A stretch of 64,000 bases of DNA from Escherichia sp. E4742 (GTDB lineage Bacteria > Pseudomonadota > Gammaproteobacteria > Enterobacterales > Enterobacteriaceae), in the NCBI RefSeq assembly GCF_005843885.1, contig NZ_CP040443.1, forward strand, positions 4,650,001-4,714,000. Reading direction: 5' to 3'. Positions within the stretch are counted from its first letter, which is position 1, and each line of letters starts with the position of its first letter. The notes beneath the pieces were generated by a model that ran no database searches, was not told where the DNA came from, and saw only the letters and a program-made list of their open reading frames with translations. Shown here piece after piece: positions 24,807 to 33,076 of this stretch. Both the position numbers and the translations under genes were made by a program.

Positions 24807-25166
24807 TTATGGCTGATTCATCTGAATAACCAGCCAGTGGTAGATAACCGTCACAATATAACGTTGTTGTTCCTCACTTAACGAAACACCCTGCGGAATG
24901 TTGTGCCACTTAGCCAGACAGCCGCGACAACATGTTGCTGTAGCATGCTGGGCAATAAACACCGGATGCCCGCGCATGGGAGTTTGCTTGCCATCGTTCG
25001 CCGGTAAGGCCGGGGCAAGACGTTTAGCGACAAAATCCGCCGCATGTTGTTCGATAACCGGCGCGCCCTTCTCCAGACAATACTGACGCTCCTTCACGCC
25101 TAAACGAAAGCGGGAGCGAAATTTTGAACGGGATAAACGCGCGAAGAGTGGATCAAGAGACTGCAT
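24807..25166 (-). CDS. yneG: DUF4186 family protein YneG
   Basis: A 119-residue protein of unknown function, the last gene of sad-glsB-yneG. Its ATG overlaps the glsB stop by one base. The sequence is basic (LSRSKFRSRFRLGVKERQYCLEKG). It carries a Cys/His-rich segment (HPVFIAQHATATCCRGCLAKWHNIPQG) that could hold a metal or iron-sulfur site. There is no signal peptide or membrane span. Members of the family are widespread and uncharacterised. Coupling with glutaminase and succinate semialdehyde dehydrogenase hints at amino acid or GABA-related metabolism, but this is context only. Confidence 0.88.
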   Translation of the reverse strand: MQSLDPLFARLSRSKFRSRFRLGVKERQYCLEKGAPVIEQHAADFVAKRLAPALPANDGKQTPMRGHPVFIAQHATATCCRGCLAKWHNIPQGVSLSEEQQRYIVTVIYHWLVIQMNQP

Positions 25167-26092
25167 TAGTAAACCGAGCGTCCTAATTGTTTCGTCAATT
25201 GTTCAAGTACTGCAATACCGGCAAGAGAGTTACCTGCGTCATCCAGTTCCGGACTCCAGACCGCAATGGCCATTTCATGTGGGACGATCGCCACAATACC
25301 GCCACCAACGCCAGATTTCGCCGGAAGTCCCACCCGCCAGGCAAACTCGCCCGCGTTCTGGTACATACCACTGGTTGCCATCAGCGCGTTAATTTGTCGC
25401 GCCTGCATTGGCGTCACCACTGGCTCATCGATATGAATAGCCTTCCCCTGATTTGCCAGAAAGACAAACGTTCGGGCCAGCTCAACGCAGCTCATTTTTA
25501 GTGCACAGTAGTGAAAGTAGTTTTGCAGTACTGTTGTCACATCATGATGGAAATTGCCAAACGACTTCATCAGCCAGGCTATCGCCGCATTTCTCGCAGA
25601 ATGCTCGAACTCTGAACGCGCTACCACCGTATCGTAGGCAATATCAGACACGCCGCTTAGTCCACGCACCACTTCCAGCATACGTTGCCGTGGGGCGCTT
25701 AATCGCCCTTGTAGCATGTCGCAGACCACCAGCGCACCGGCATTAATAAAAGGATTTCGTGGAATACCCTGTTCCATTTCCAGTTGCACCAGAGAATTGA
25801 ATGGCGATCCCGACGGATCCTTGCCCACTCGTTGCCAAATCTCTTCTTCGGAGTAATGACGCATTGCAACAACGAGACTGAGCACTTTGGAAATAGACTG
25901 AATTGAAAAACGCTCTTGCGCGTCTCCGGCCTGAAAAAGCTGCCCGTCAACGGTACAGATAGCAATGCCCAGTCGGGAACCCTCTACCGTTGCCAGTGCC
26001 GGAATATAATCCGCGACTTTCCCCTGACCAATTAGCGGACGTACTTGCCGCAAGATGTTTTCTAAAATTGCATTATCCATGGCGACTGCCAC
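25166..26092 (-). CDS. glsB: Glutaminase GlsB (YneH)
   Basis: Hydrolyses L-glutamine to glutamate and ammonia in the cytoplasm. It has 308 residues of the beta-lactamase-like glutaminase family. The nucleophile is in ERFSIQSISKVLSL (S-x-x-K motif, about residue 66), and NPFINAGALV, SEFEHSARNAAIAWLMKSFGN and KSGVGGGIVAIVP are family signatures. This is the neutral-pH isozyme, distinct from acid-induced GlsA. It lies between sad and yneG in one operon, overlapping yneG by one base; a perfect hairpin occupies the sad-glsB gap. Confidence 0.95.
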   Translation of the reverse strand: MAVAMDNAILENILRQVRPLIGQGKVADYIPALATVEGSRLGIAICTVDGQLFQAGDAQERFSIQSISKVLSLVVAMRHYSEEEIWQRVGKDPSGSPFNSLVQLEMEQGIPRNPFINAGALVVCDMLQGRLSAPRQRMLEVVRGLSGVSDIAYDTVVARSEFEHSARNAAIAWLMKSFGNFHHDVTTVLQNYFHYCALKMSCVELARTFVFLANQGKAIHIDEPVVTPMQARQINALMATSGMYQNAGEFAWRVGLPAKSGVGGGIVAIVPHEMAIAVWSPELDDAGNSLAGIAVLEQLTKQLGRSVY

Positions 26093-26105
26093 TCTCTGCT
26101 CCTTG

Positions 26106-26131
26106 CTCGCAGGTCTGAAAAGACCTGCGAG
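26106..26131 (-). promoter_or_regulatory. Hairpin between sad and glsB
   Basis: CTCGCAGGTCT-GAAA-AGACCTGCGAG is an 11-bp perfect stem in the 63-bp gap, with no T run after it on the minus strand. It is more likely an RNA-stability or attenuation element than a full terminator. Confidence 0.55.
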
Positions 26132-26155
26132 TATAACAGAGCTAAATATGTGACG

Positions 26156-27544
26156 TCAGATCCGGTCTTTCCATACCGTCTGGATATTACAGAACTCATG
26201 TAACCCAAAATGGGAAAGTTCACGACCAAAGCCGCTCTTCTTCACACCGCCAAACGCTACCCGTGCATCACTGGCGCTGAAACCATTGATAAACACCCCT
26301 CCACATTCCAGACGTGCTGCCATTTGTTTCGCCAGTGCTTCATCAGAGGTAATAATGGTTGCAGAAAGTCCAAACTCGCTGTCATTAGCCAGTTTAAGCG
26401 CATGTTCAGCATCTTTCGCAATGGTGATTGCCGCGACGGGTCCAAACAATTCTTCACGAAACGCGGTCATTTCTGGCGTGACGTCTGCCAGAACCGTTGC
26501 CGGATAGTAGTTTCCTGCGCCTGCTACCTTTTCCCCTCCGAGTAACAGACGGGCGCCCTGTGCCAGTGATTTTTCAACCTGATGATGTAACTCATCACGC
26601 AAATCGAAACGCGCCATCGGTCCGAGGTCGTTTTCCTCATTACTCGGATCGCCCATTTTCAACGCCGCTACCGCCGCCACAAAACGCTCGGTAAATGCAG
26701 AGGCAATCCCCTCTTCGATGATAAAGCGTTTTGCTGCTGCACAAACCTGCCCGGTATTCTGATAACGTCCGGCAACCGCGGCTTTCACGGCCAGGTCCAG
26801 ATCGGCATCGTTAAGCACAATAAATGGGTCGGAACCGCCCAGTTCAAGCACACATTTTTTCAGTGCCGCCCCAGCCTGCGCGCCAATGGCTGCTCCCGCA
26901 CGGACACTTCCGGTGACTGTAACCGCAGCAATGCGCGGGTCTTTAATCATCTGGCTTACACCGTCATTGTCGGCATTCAACCAGCCATATACGCCTTGTG
27001 GGATACCTGCATCGTTAAAGACCTGAGCAATTAACTGTGCACAGCCCATCACATTTGGCGCATGCTTAAGCAAATAACCGTTACCTGCCAGGATAATGGG
27101 AACAGCCCCTCGCATCACCTGCCATAACGGAAAGTTCCACGGCATAATCGCCAGGATCGTCCCCATAGGACGATATTCAATAACCGCTTGCTGATTTTCT
27201 ACCTGCGTAGGTTCGCTCTTCAGCATTGCCGGGCCATGCTCTGCATACCAGTCGCACAAGTTTGCCGATTTCGCCACTTCGGCACGCGCCTGTTTGATCG
27301 GTTTCCCCATTTCTCGAGTGATCATTTGCGCCATCTCTTCGCTACGGGCGCGTAAAGCCTCACCGAGATCATGCAGTTTTTCTGCGCGATAATTTACGTT
27401 TGTTACGCGCCAGTCGCGAAAGCCTGCCGCCGCGAGCCGAAGTGCGTGTTCAATATCGTCAGCGCCAGCCCACGGCAGTGCAGAAAGTTGTTCGCCATTG
27501 GCTGGATTTATTGAAATAGCATGGGTAAGCGGAGTAATGGTCAT
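26156..27544 (-). CDS. sad: NAD+-dependent succinate semialdehyde dehydrogenase Sad (YneI)
   Basis: Sad oxidises succinate semialdehyde to succinate, completing GABA/putrescine breakdown. It is cytoplasmic, 462 residues, aldehyde dehydrogenase superfamily. IMPWNFPLWQVMRG is the N-terminal signature. TVTGSVRAGAAIGAQAGAALKKCVLELGGSDPFIVL contains the cofactor loop and catalytic Glu, and NTGQVCAAAKRF holds the nucleophilic Cys. KSGFGRELSHFGLHEF closes the fold. It heads sad-glsB-yneG and is divergent from the LysR regulator ptrR (101-bp spacer), a known regulator-target pair. Confidence 0.96.
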   Translation of the reverse strand: MTITPLTHAISINPANGEQLSALPWAGADDIEHALRLAAAGFRDWRVTNVNYRAEKLHDLGEALRARSEEMAQMITREMGKPIKQARAEVAKSANLCDWYAEHGPAMLKSEPTQVENQQAVIEYRPMGTILAIMPWNFPLWQVMRGAVPIILAGNGYLLKHAPNVMGCAQLIAQVFNDAGIPQGVYGWLNADNDGVSQMIKDPRIAAVTVTGSVRAGAAIGAQAGAALKKCVLELGGSDPFIVLNDADLDLAVKAAVAGRYQNTGQVCAAAKRFIIEEGIASAFTERFVAAVAALKMGDPSNEENDLGPMARFDLRDELHHQVEKSLAQGARLLLGGEKVAGAGNYYPATVLADVTPEMTAFREELFGPVAAITIAKDAEHALKLANDSEFGLSATIITSDEALAKQMAARLECGGVFINGFSASDARVAFGGVKKSGFGRELSHFGLHEFCNIQTVWKDRI

Positions 27545-27644
27545 CCGGGTGTCTCCTTCGTGAGTTATGGTGTGAAGATACGCAGATTTACTCTTTCGTG
27601 AAAATGAATAATATTAAGCCACTTGTTCACGAATTGAGAATGCT

Positions 27645-28526
27645 ATGGATCTGACCCAACTGGAGATGTTTAACGCCGTTGCCGAGGCTGGCAGCATTAC
27701 CCAGGCGGCAGCAAAAGTGCATCGTGTGCCATCTAACCTGACTACCCGTATCCGCCAGCTGGAAACAGAACTCGGCGTGGAACTGTTTATTCGCGAGAAT
27801 CAGCGTTTACGTCTCTCTCCTGCCGGGCATAATTTTTTGCGCTATAGCCAACAAATTCTCGCGTTGGTCGACGAAGCGCGAAATGTTGTTGCTGGCGATG
27901 AGCCACAAGGCTTGTTTTCTCTCGGTTCGCTGGAAAGCACCGCGGCTGTACGCATCCCAGCTACACTGGCAGAATTTAACCGTCGTTATCCTAAAATTCA
28001 GTTTTCCCTTTCTACTGGCCCTTCCGGGACTATGCTGGACGGTGTACTTGAGGGAAAACTGAATGCGGCATTTATTGATGGTCCGATTAACCATACAGCC
28101 ATTGACGGGATGCCGGTGTACCGTGAGGAGTTGATGATCGTTACGCCGCAAGGACATACTCCCGTTACCCGCGCCAGTCAGGTTAATGGTTGTAATATCT
28201 ATGCCTTCCGCGCTAACTGCTCGTATCGCCGCCACTTTGAGAGCTGGTTTCATGCCGACGGCGCAGCGCCGGGGACAATTCATGAGATGGAGTCATATCA
28301 CGGTATGCTGGCCTGTGTAATCGCCGGAGCGGGAATTGCGCTTATTCCTCGTTCCATGCTGGAAAGTATGCCGGGGCATCATCAGGTTGAAGCCTGGCCA
28401 TTAGGTGAGCAATGGCGTTGGTTAACGACATGGCTGGTCTGGCGTCGTGGCGCGAAGACTCGTCAGCTTGAGGCGTTTATTGAGCTGCTTGACACATCGC
28501 TGGAACAGCATGATGCGGCAAAATGA
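27645..28526 (+). CDS. ptrR: LysR-type regulator PtrR (YneJ)
   Basis: A cytoplasmic LysR-family regulator, 293 residues. It has a winged HTH at residues 2-60 (LTQLEMFNAVAEAGSITQAAAKVHRVPSNLTTRIRQLE) and an effector domain from about residue 90. It is reported to act on sad and the glutamine/putrescine genes beside it, and its divergent arrangement with sad supports this. The protein is intact and of family length. Inducer is not evident from the sequence. Confidence 0.94.
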   Translation: MDLTQLEMFNAVAEAGSITQAAAKVHRVPSNLTTRIRQLETELGVELFIRENQRLRLSPAGHNFLRYSQQILALVDEARNVVAGDEPQGLFSLGSLESTAAVRIPATLAEFNRRYPKIQFSLSTGPSGTMLDGVLEGKLNAAFIDGPINHTAIDGMPVYREELMIVTPQGHTPVTRASQVNGCNIYAFRANCSYRRHFESWFHADGAAPGTIHEMESYHGMLACVIAGAGIALIPRSMLESMPGHHQVEAWPLGEQWRWLTTWLVWRRGAKTRQLEAFIELLDTSLEQHDAAK

Positions 28527-28614
28527 GATGTAGATCACAAAGTCATTGTATTCACATCATTAACCGTTTTAAGATCATTTCATCACCTTTTTGCAACTCA
28601 CCCGATAATCTGTT

Positions 28615-29805
28615 ATGACAACAAACACTGTTTCCCGCAAAGTGGCGTGGCTACGGGTAGTTACGCTGGCAGTAGCCGCCTTCATCTTCAATACTACCGA
28701 ATTTGTCCCTGTTGGCCTGCTTTCTGACATTGCGCAAAGTTTTCACATGCAAACTGCTCAGGTCGGCATCATGTTGACCATTTATGCATGGGTAGTAGCG
28801 CTAATGTCATTGCCTTTTATGCTAATGACCAGTCAGGTTGAACGCCGCAAATTGCTGATCTGCCTGTTCGTGGTGTTTATTGCCAGCCATGTGCTGTCAT
28901 TTTTATCGTGGAGCTTTACCGTTCTGGTGATCAGTCGAATCGGCGTTGCTTTCGCACATGCTATTTTCTGGTCGATAACGGCGTCTCTGGCGATTCGCAT
29001 GGCGCCAGCAGGTAAACGAGCGCAGGCGTTGAGTTTAATCGCTACCGGTACAGCACTGGCAATGGTATTAGGTTTACCCATTGGTCGAATTGTGGGGCAA
29101 TATTTCGGCTGGCGAACGACGTTTTTTGCCATTGGTATTGGAGCGCTTATCACCCTGCTATGCCTGATTAAATTACTTCCATTACTCCCCAGCGAGCACT
29201 CCGGGTCGTTGAAAAGTCTTCCGCAGCTGTTCCGCCGCCCTGCATTGATGAGCATTTATTTGTTGACGGTAGTGGTGGTTACCGCGCATTACACGGCATA
29301 CAGCTATATCGAGCCTTTTGTGCAAAACGTAGCTGGGTTCAGTGCCAATTTTGCCACAGCATTGCTGTTAATGCTCGGAGGCGCAGGCATTATTGGTAGC
29401 GTGATTTTCGGCAAACTCGGCAATCAGTATGCGTCTACGCTGGTGAGTGCGGCAATTGCGTTATTGCTGGTGTGCCTGGCGCTACTGTTACCTGCGGCGA
29501 ACAGTGAGATGCACCTCGGCGTACTGAGCGTTTTCTGGGGGATTGCGATGATGATCATCGGCCTTGGGATGCAGGTAAAAGTGCTGGCGCTGGCACCGGA
29601 TGCTACCGACGTTGCGATGGCGCTATTTTCGGGGATATTTAATATTGGTATCGGCGCCGGGGCGCTGGTGGGTAATCAGGTGAGTCTTCACTGGTCGATG
29701 TCGATGATTGGCTATGTTGGCGCGGTGCCTGCTCTCGCTGCGTTAATATGGTCAATCGTCATATTCCGCCGCTGGCCAGTGAAACTCGAAGAACAGACGC
29801 AATAG
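28615..29805 (+). CDS. ydeA: Sugar/arabinose efflux MFS transporter YdeA (SotB)
   Basis: A proton-driven major facilitator of the DHA1 sugar-efflux (SET-like) group, exporting L-arabinose and related compounds. It has 396 residues and twelve predicted transmembrane helices. Motif-A-like loop LMLTSQVERRKLLI follows helix 2, and GKRAQALSLIATGTALAMVLGLPIGRIVGQ is the TM4-5 segment typical of this group. It is monocistronic, between ptrR and a pair of REP sequences. Confidence 0.94.
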   Translation: MTTNTVSRKVAWLRVVTLAVAAFIFNTTEFVPVGLLSDIAQSFHMQTAQVGIMLTIYAWVVALMSLPFMLMTSQVERRKLLICLFVVFIASHVLSFLSWSFTVLVISRIGVAFAHAIFWSITASLAIRMAPAGKRAQALSLIATGTALAMVLGLPIGRIVGQYFGWRTTFFAIGIGALITLLCLIKLLPLLPSEHSGSLKSLPQLFRRPALMSIYLLTVVVVTAHYTAYSYIEPFVQNVAGFSANFATALLLMLGGAGIIGSVIFGKLGNQYASTLVSAAIALLLVCLALLLPAANSEMHLGVLSVFWGIAMMIIGLGMQVKVLALAPDATDVAMALFSGIFNIGIGAGALVGNQVSLHWSMSMIGYVGAVPALAALIWSIVIFRRWPVKLEEQTQ

Positions 29806-29857
29806 CTTCCATGCACGAACGAGCCTTTCAGATTATTGACAACGTGCGCTTTGTTTA

Positions 29858-29946
29858 TGCCGGATGCGGCGGGAACGCCTTATCCGGCCTACAACTCAAT
29901 ACATTGCAGAGATTACGTAGGCCTGATAAGCGTGGCGCATCAGGCA
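29858..29946. repeat. REP/BIME pair
   Basis: Two oppositely oriented REP units follow ydeA. The first, at about 29858-29893, contains GCCGGATGCGGCG and CCTTATCCGGCCTAC. The second, at about 29916-29946, contains GTAGGCCTGATAAGCG and GGCGCATCAGGCA. They lie between converging ydeA and marC. A short CCC-ATTC-GGG hairpin with a T6 run at 29973-29990 may add termination for ydeA. Confidence 0.85.
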
Positions 29947-29988
29947 ATGTTGCGTTTGTCATCTGGCTCAGACCCATTCGGGCCTTTT

Positions 29989-30654
29989 TTAATGGTACGT
30001 TTTAATGATTTCCAGGATACCGTTAATAATAAACTGCACCCCCATACACACCAGTAAGAAGCCCATCAGGCGGGAAATCGCTTCAATTCCCCCCTTGCCT
30101 ACCAGCCGCATAATTGCGCCAGAGCTACGTAGACTTCCCCATAAAATGACCGCAACCAGAAAAAAGATCAGCGGCGGCGCAACCATCAATACCCAGTCCG
30201 CGAAGGTTGAACTCTGACGTACTGTGGATGCCGAGCTAATGATCATCGCAATGGTCCCCGGTCCGGCAGTACTTGGCATTGCCAGTGGAACAAAGGCGAT
30301 GTTGGCACTGGGTTCATCTTCCAGCTCTTCGGATTTGCTTTTCGCCTCCGGTGAGTCAATCGCTTTTTGCTGGGGGAAGAGCATACGGAAACCAATAAAA
30401 GCGACAATTAAGCCGCCAGCAATACGCAGACCGGGAATCGAAATCCCGAATGTGTCCATCACCAGTTGTCCGGCATAGTACGCCACCATCAAGATGGCAA
30501 AAACATATACCGAGGCCATTAATGACTGACGATTACGTTCGGCGGTGTTCATGTTACCTGCAAGCCCGAGAAACAACGCTACGGTAGTTAACGGGTTAGC
30601 TAACGGCAATAACACCACCAGCCCCAAGCCTATCGCTTTAAACAAATCTAACAT
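29989..30654 (-). CDS. marC: MarC family integral membrane protein
   Basis: Inner-membrane protein of 221 residues with six predicted transmembrane helices (UPF0056/MarC family). The conserved start LVVLLPLANPLTTVALFLGLAGNMN and the FVPLAMPSTAGPGTIAMIIS segment are family signatures. It is divergent from marRAB and shares its regulatory region, but it has no established role in antibiotic resistance; its substrate is unknown. Length matches K-12. Confidence 0.95.
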   Translation of the reverse strand: MLDLFKAIGLGLVVLLPLANPLTTVALFLGLAGNMNTAERNRQSLMASVYVFAILMVAYYAGQLVMDTFGISIPGLRIAGGLIVAFIGFRMLFPQQKAIDSPEAKSKSEELEDEPSANIAFVPLAMPSTAGPGTIAMIISSASTVRQSSTFADWVLMVAPPLIFFLVAVILWGSLRSSGAIMRLVGKGGIEAISRLMGFLLVCMGVQFIINGILEIIKTYH

Positions 30655-30765
30655 TGGTGGTTGTCATCCTGTGTCGCTAGTTATCTGCGAAAAGTATAAA
30701 GGGTAAACAAGGAGAAAGTTTCACTCTTTAACTAATCTTGCAGCACACTGCGCAATACTTGAACC

Positions 30766-30785
30766 GATTTAGCAAATCGTGGCAT
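30766..30785 (+). promoter_or_regulatory. Marbox
   Basis: GATTTAGCAAATCGTGGCAT is the 20-bp MarA/SoxS/Rob binding site upstream of the marRAB -35 element, matching remembered K-12 apart from one base. It allows autoactivation by MarA. Confidence 0.85.
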
Positions 30786-30801
30786 CCAGGGATTCATTCA
30801 T

Positions 30802-30860
30802 TTGACTTATACTTGCCTGGGCAATATTATCCCCTGCAACTAATTACTTGCCAGGGCAAC
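30802..30860 (+). promoter_or_regulatory. marRAB promoter and marO operators
   Basis: -35 TTGACT (30802-30807) and -10 TATTAT (30825-30830) have 17-bp spacing. MarR site I, ACTTGCCTGGGCAATA (30811-30826), lies between them; site II, TACTTGCCAGGGCAAC (30845-30860), overlaps the ribosome-binding region before the GTG start of marR. Confidence 0.92.
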
Positions 30861-30864
30861 CATT

Positions 30865-31299
30865 GTGAAAAGTACCAGCGACCTGTTCAATGAAATCATT
30901 CCATTAGGTCGCTTAATCCATATGGTTAATCAGAAGAAAGACCGTCTGCTTAACGATTATCTGTCACCGCTCGATATCACCGCGGCACAGTTTAAGGTGC
31001 TCTGCTCTATCCGCTGCGCGGCGTGCATTACTCCCGTTGAGCTGAAAAAAGTCCTTTCGGTTGACCTTGGCGCGCTGACCCGCATGTTGGATCGCCTGGT
31101 CTGCAAAGGCTGGATTGAGCGGTTGCCGAACCCGAATGATAAGCGCGGCGTGTTGGTGAAACTCACCAGCAGCGGCGCGGCAATATGTGAACAATGCCAT
31201 CAATTAGTTGGCCAGGACCTGCATCAAGAATTAACAAAAAACCTGACGGCGGACGAAGTGGCAACGCTTGAGCATTTGCTTAAGAAAGTCCTGCCGTAA
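30865..31299 (+). CDS. marR: Multiple antibiotic resistance repressor MarR
   Basis: A dimeric winged-helix repressor of marRAB, relieved by salicylate and copper-driven disulfide formation. It has 144 residues and starts at GTG 30865 as in K-12. The wing helix domain is RMLDRLVCKGWIERLPNPNDKRGVLVKL. Cysteines are present at the remembered positions (IRCAACITP, RLVCKG). No truncation or frameshift is seen, so the operon should be repressed normally; small differences near residues 110-113 are conservative. Confidence 0.97.
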   Translation: MKSTSDLFNEIIPLGRLIHMVNQKKDRLLNDYLSPLDITAAQFKVLCSIRCAACITPVELKKVLSVDLGALTRMLDRLVCKGWIERLPNPNDKRGVLVKLTSSGAAICEQCHQLVGQDLHQELTKNLTADEVATLEHLLKKVLP

Positions 31300-31319
31300 A
31301 CAAAAAAAGAGGTATGACG

Positions 31320-31703
31320 ATGTCCAGACGCAATACTGACGCTATTACCATTCATAGCATTTTGGACTGGATCGAGGACAACCTGGAATCACCACTGTCA
31401 CTGGAAAAAGTGTCAGAGCGTTCAGGTTATTCCAAATGGCACCTGCAACGGATGTTTAAAAAAGAAACCGGCCATTCATTAGGTCAATACATCCGCAGCC
31501 GTAAGATGACAGAAATCGCGCAAAAGCTTAAAGAAAGCAACGAGCCCATCCTCTATCTGGCAGAACGTTATGGTTTCGAGTCACAGCAAACGCTGACTCG
31601 TACCTTCAAAAATTACTTTGATGTTCCACCGCATAAATATCGGATGACCAATATGCAGTGCGAGTCGCGGTATTTGCATCCATTGAACCATTACAACAGT
31701 TAA
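31320..31703 (+). CDS. marA: AraC-family activator MarA
   Basis: MarA activates the mar/sox/rob regulon, including acrAB, tolC and micF, by binding marboxes. From the ATG at 31320 it has 127 residues; an alternative ATG lies two codons upstream (31314). Two HTHs are visible: LEKVSERSGYSKWHLQRMFKK and ILYLAERYGFESQQTLTRTFK, the latter followed by the family end PHKYR. The C-terminal tail reads MQCESRYLHP, where I recall Gly and Phe in place of Cys and Tyr in K-12. It lies 20 bp after marR. Confidence 0.97.
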   Translation: MSRRNTDAITIHSILDWIEDNLESPLSLEKVSERSGYSKWHLQRMFKKETGHSLGQYIRSRKMTEIAQKLKESNEPILYLAERYGFESQQTLTRTFKNYFDVPPHKYRMTNMQCESRYLHPLNHYNS

Positions 31704-31733
31704 TAAAAATGTGACAACGTCACTGAGGCAATC

Positions 31734-31952
31734 ATGAAACCACTTTTATCCGCAATGGTAACCGCGCTTATTCTCTTTTCCGCGCAGAGCTTTGCGGAGC
31801 AAACCTCGCAACCGGTCGTTACTTCCTGTGGCGATGTGGTGATTGTTCCCCCATCGCAGGAACAACCACCGTTCGATTTAAATCACATGGGTACAGGCAG
31901 TGACAAATCGGATGCGCTGGGCGTGCCCTATTATAACCAACACGCCATATAG
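31734..31952 (+). CDS. marB: MarB, periplasmic modulator of marRAB
   Basis: A small 72-residue exported protein and the last gene of marRAB. MarB is reported to lower marA expression indirectly from the periplasm. The N terminus is a clear Sec signal peptide (MKPLLSAMVTALILFSAQSFA, with cleavage after SFA). The mature part has a single Cys and a proline-rich PPSQEQPPFDLN segment. It converges with eamA. Confidence 0.93.
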   Translation: MKPLLSAMVTALILFSAQSFAEQTSQPVVTSCGDVVIVPPSQEQPPFDLNHMGTGSDKSDALGVPYYNQHAI

Positions 31953-31961
31953 TTTATTCAG

Positions 31962-31979
31962 GCCCCGGCATATCGGGGC
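31962..31979. terminator. Hairpin between marB and eamA
   Basis: GCCCCG-N6-CGGGGC sits in the 30-bp gap between the convergent stop codons. It lacks a long T run, so efficiency is uncertain. Confidence 0.6.
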
Positions 31980-31982
31980 TTG

Positions 31983-32882
31983 TTAGCCTCTCACCTTCAC
32001 CGCTTTACGCCACCGCAAACCAAACACATTGATATACAGTCCGGTCATAATAAGCACGGCACCTAAGAATTGCAGACCTGTTAGGCGTTCATCCAGCAGT
32101 AACGCTGCACTTGCCAGACCGACTACCGGCACCAGTAATGATAATGGTGCGACACGCCATGTTTCATAGCGTCCAAGCAGCGTACCCCAGATCCCGTAAC
32201 CAACTATCGTCGCCACAAATGCCAGATACATCAACGCCAGAATGGTGGTCATGTCGATAGTGACCAGACTGTGAATCATTTTTTCGGAGCCATCGAGAAT
32301 GAGCGAGGCGACAAAAAACGGGATTATCGGGATTAATGCGCTCCAGACGACCAGAGACATCACTGCCGGACGGGATGAATGAGACATGATCTTTTTATTG
32401 AAGATATTGCCACTCGCCCAACTAAATGCCGCCGCCAGGGTCAAAATAAAACCGAGCATCGCCACATGCTGACCGTTAAAGCTATCTTCGATTAACACCA
32501 GTACGCCAAAAATCGCTAACGCAATCCCCGCCAGTTGCTTACCGTGCAGCCGTTCACCAAAAGCAAAAGCACCGAGCACGATAGTAAAAAACGCCTGAGC
32601 CTGTAAGACCAGCGAGGCTAGTCCTGCCGGCATACCGAAGTTAATGGCGCAAAAAAGAAAGGCAAACTGCGCAAAACTGATGGTTAAACCATACCCCAGC
32701 AGTAAATTCAGCGGTACTTTTGGTCGCGCCACGAAAAAGATTGCCGGGAAGGCGACCAGCATAAAGCGTAAACCGGCCAGCATCAGCGGTGGCATGTTAT
32801 GGAGCCCCACTTTGATGACCACAAAATTAAGCCCCCATACAACGACGACTAATAGCGCCAACAACCCATCTTTCCGCGACAT
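31983..32882 (-). CDS. eamA: Cysteine / O-acetylserine exporter EamA (YdeD)
   Basis: An inner-membrane exporter of O-acetyl-L-serine and cysteine-pathway metabolites. It has 299 residues and ten predicted helices from two EamA repeats of the DMT superfamily. WGLNFVVIKVGLHNMPPLMLAGLRF is the start of repeat 1, and WASGNIFNKKIMSHSSRPAVMSLVVWSALIPI starts repeat 2. The cytoplasmic tail is basic (LRWRKAVKVRG). The gene is divergent from ydeE. Confidence 0.95.
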   Translation of the reverse strand: MSRKDGLLALLVVVVWGLNFVVIKVGLHNMPPLMLAGLRFMLVAFPAIFFVARPKVPLNLLLGYGLTISFAQFAFLFCAINFGMPAGLASLVLQAQAFFTIVLGAFAFGERLHGKQLAGIALAIFGVLVLIEDSFNGQHVAMLGFILTLAAAFSWASGNIFNKKIMSHSSRPAVMSLVVWSALIPIIPFFVASLILDGSEKMIHSLVTIDMTTILALMYLAFVATIVGYGIWGTLLGRYETWRVAPLSLLVPVVGLASAALLLDERLTGLQFLGAVLIMTGLYINVFGLRWRKAVKVRG

Positions 32883-33076
32883 TTTCCCGCCTCTGAATTT
32901 TCATTTTTTGTCAGCAATCAACTTAGCTGAATTTACTTTTCTTTAACAGTTCATTCGTTAATCACCGTTTACCACGGCATTAATGGCAAATAAGTCGCTA
33001 TACTTCGGATTTTTGCCATGCTATTTCTTTACATCTCAAAAACAAAACATAACGAAATGCATTGTCGGACAGCCAA

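Noticed and set aside
29989..30654. marC as part of the antibiotic resistance response
   Set aside because: It only shares the divergent promoter region with marRAB; it is not regarded as contributing to the Mar phenotype.
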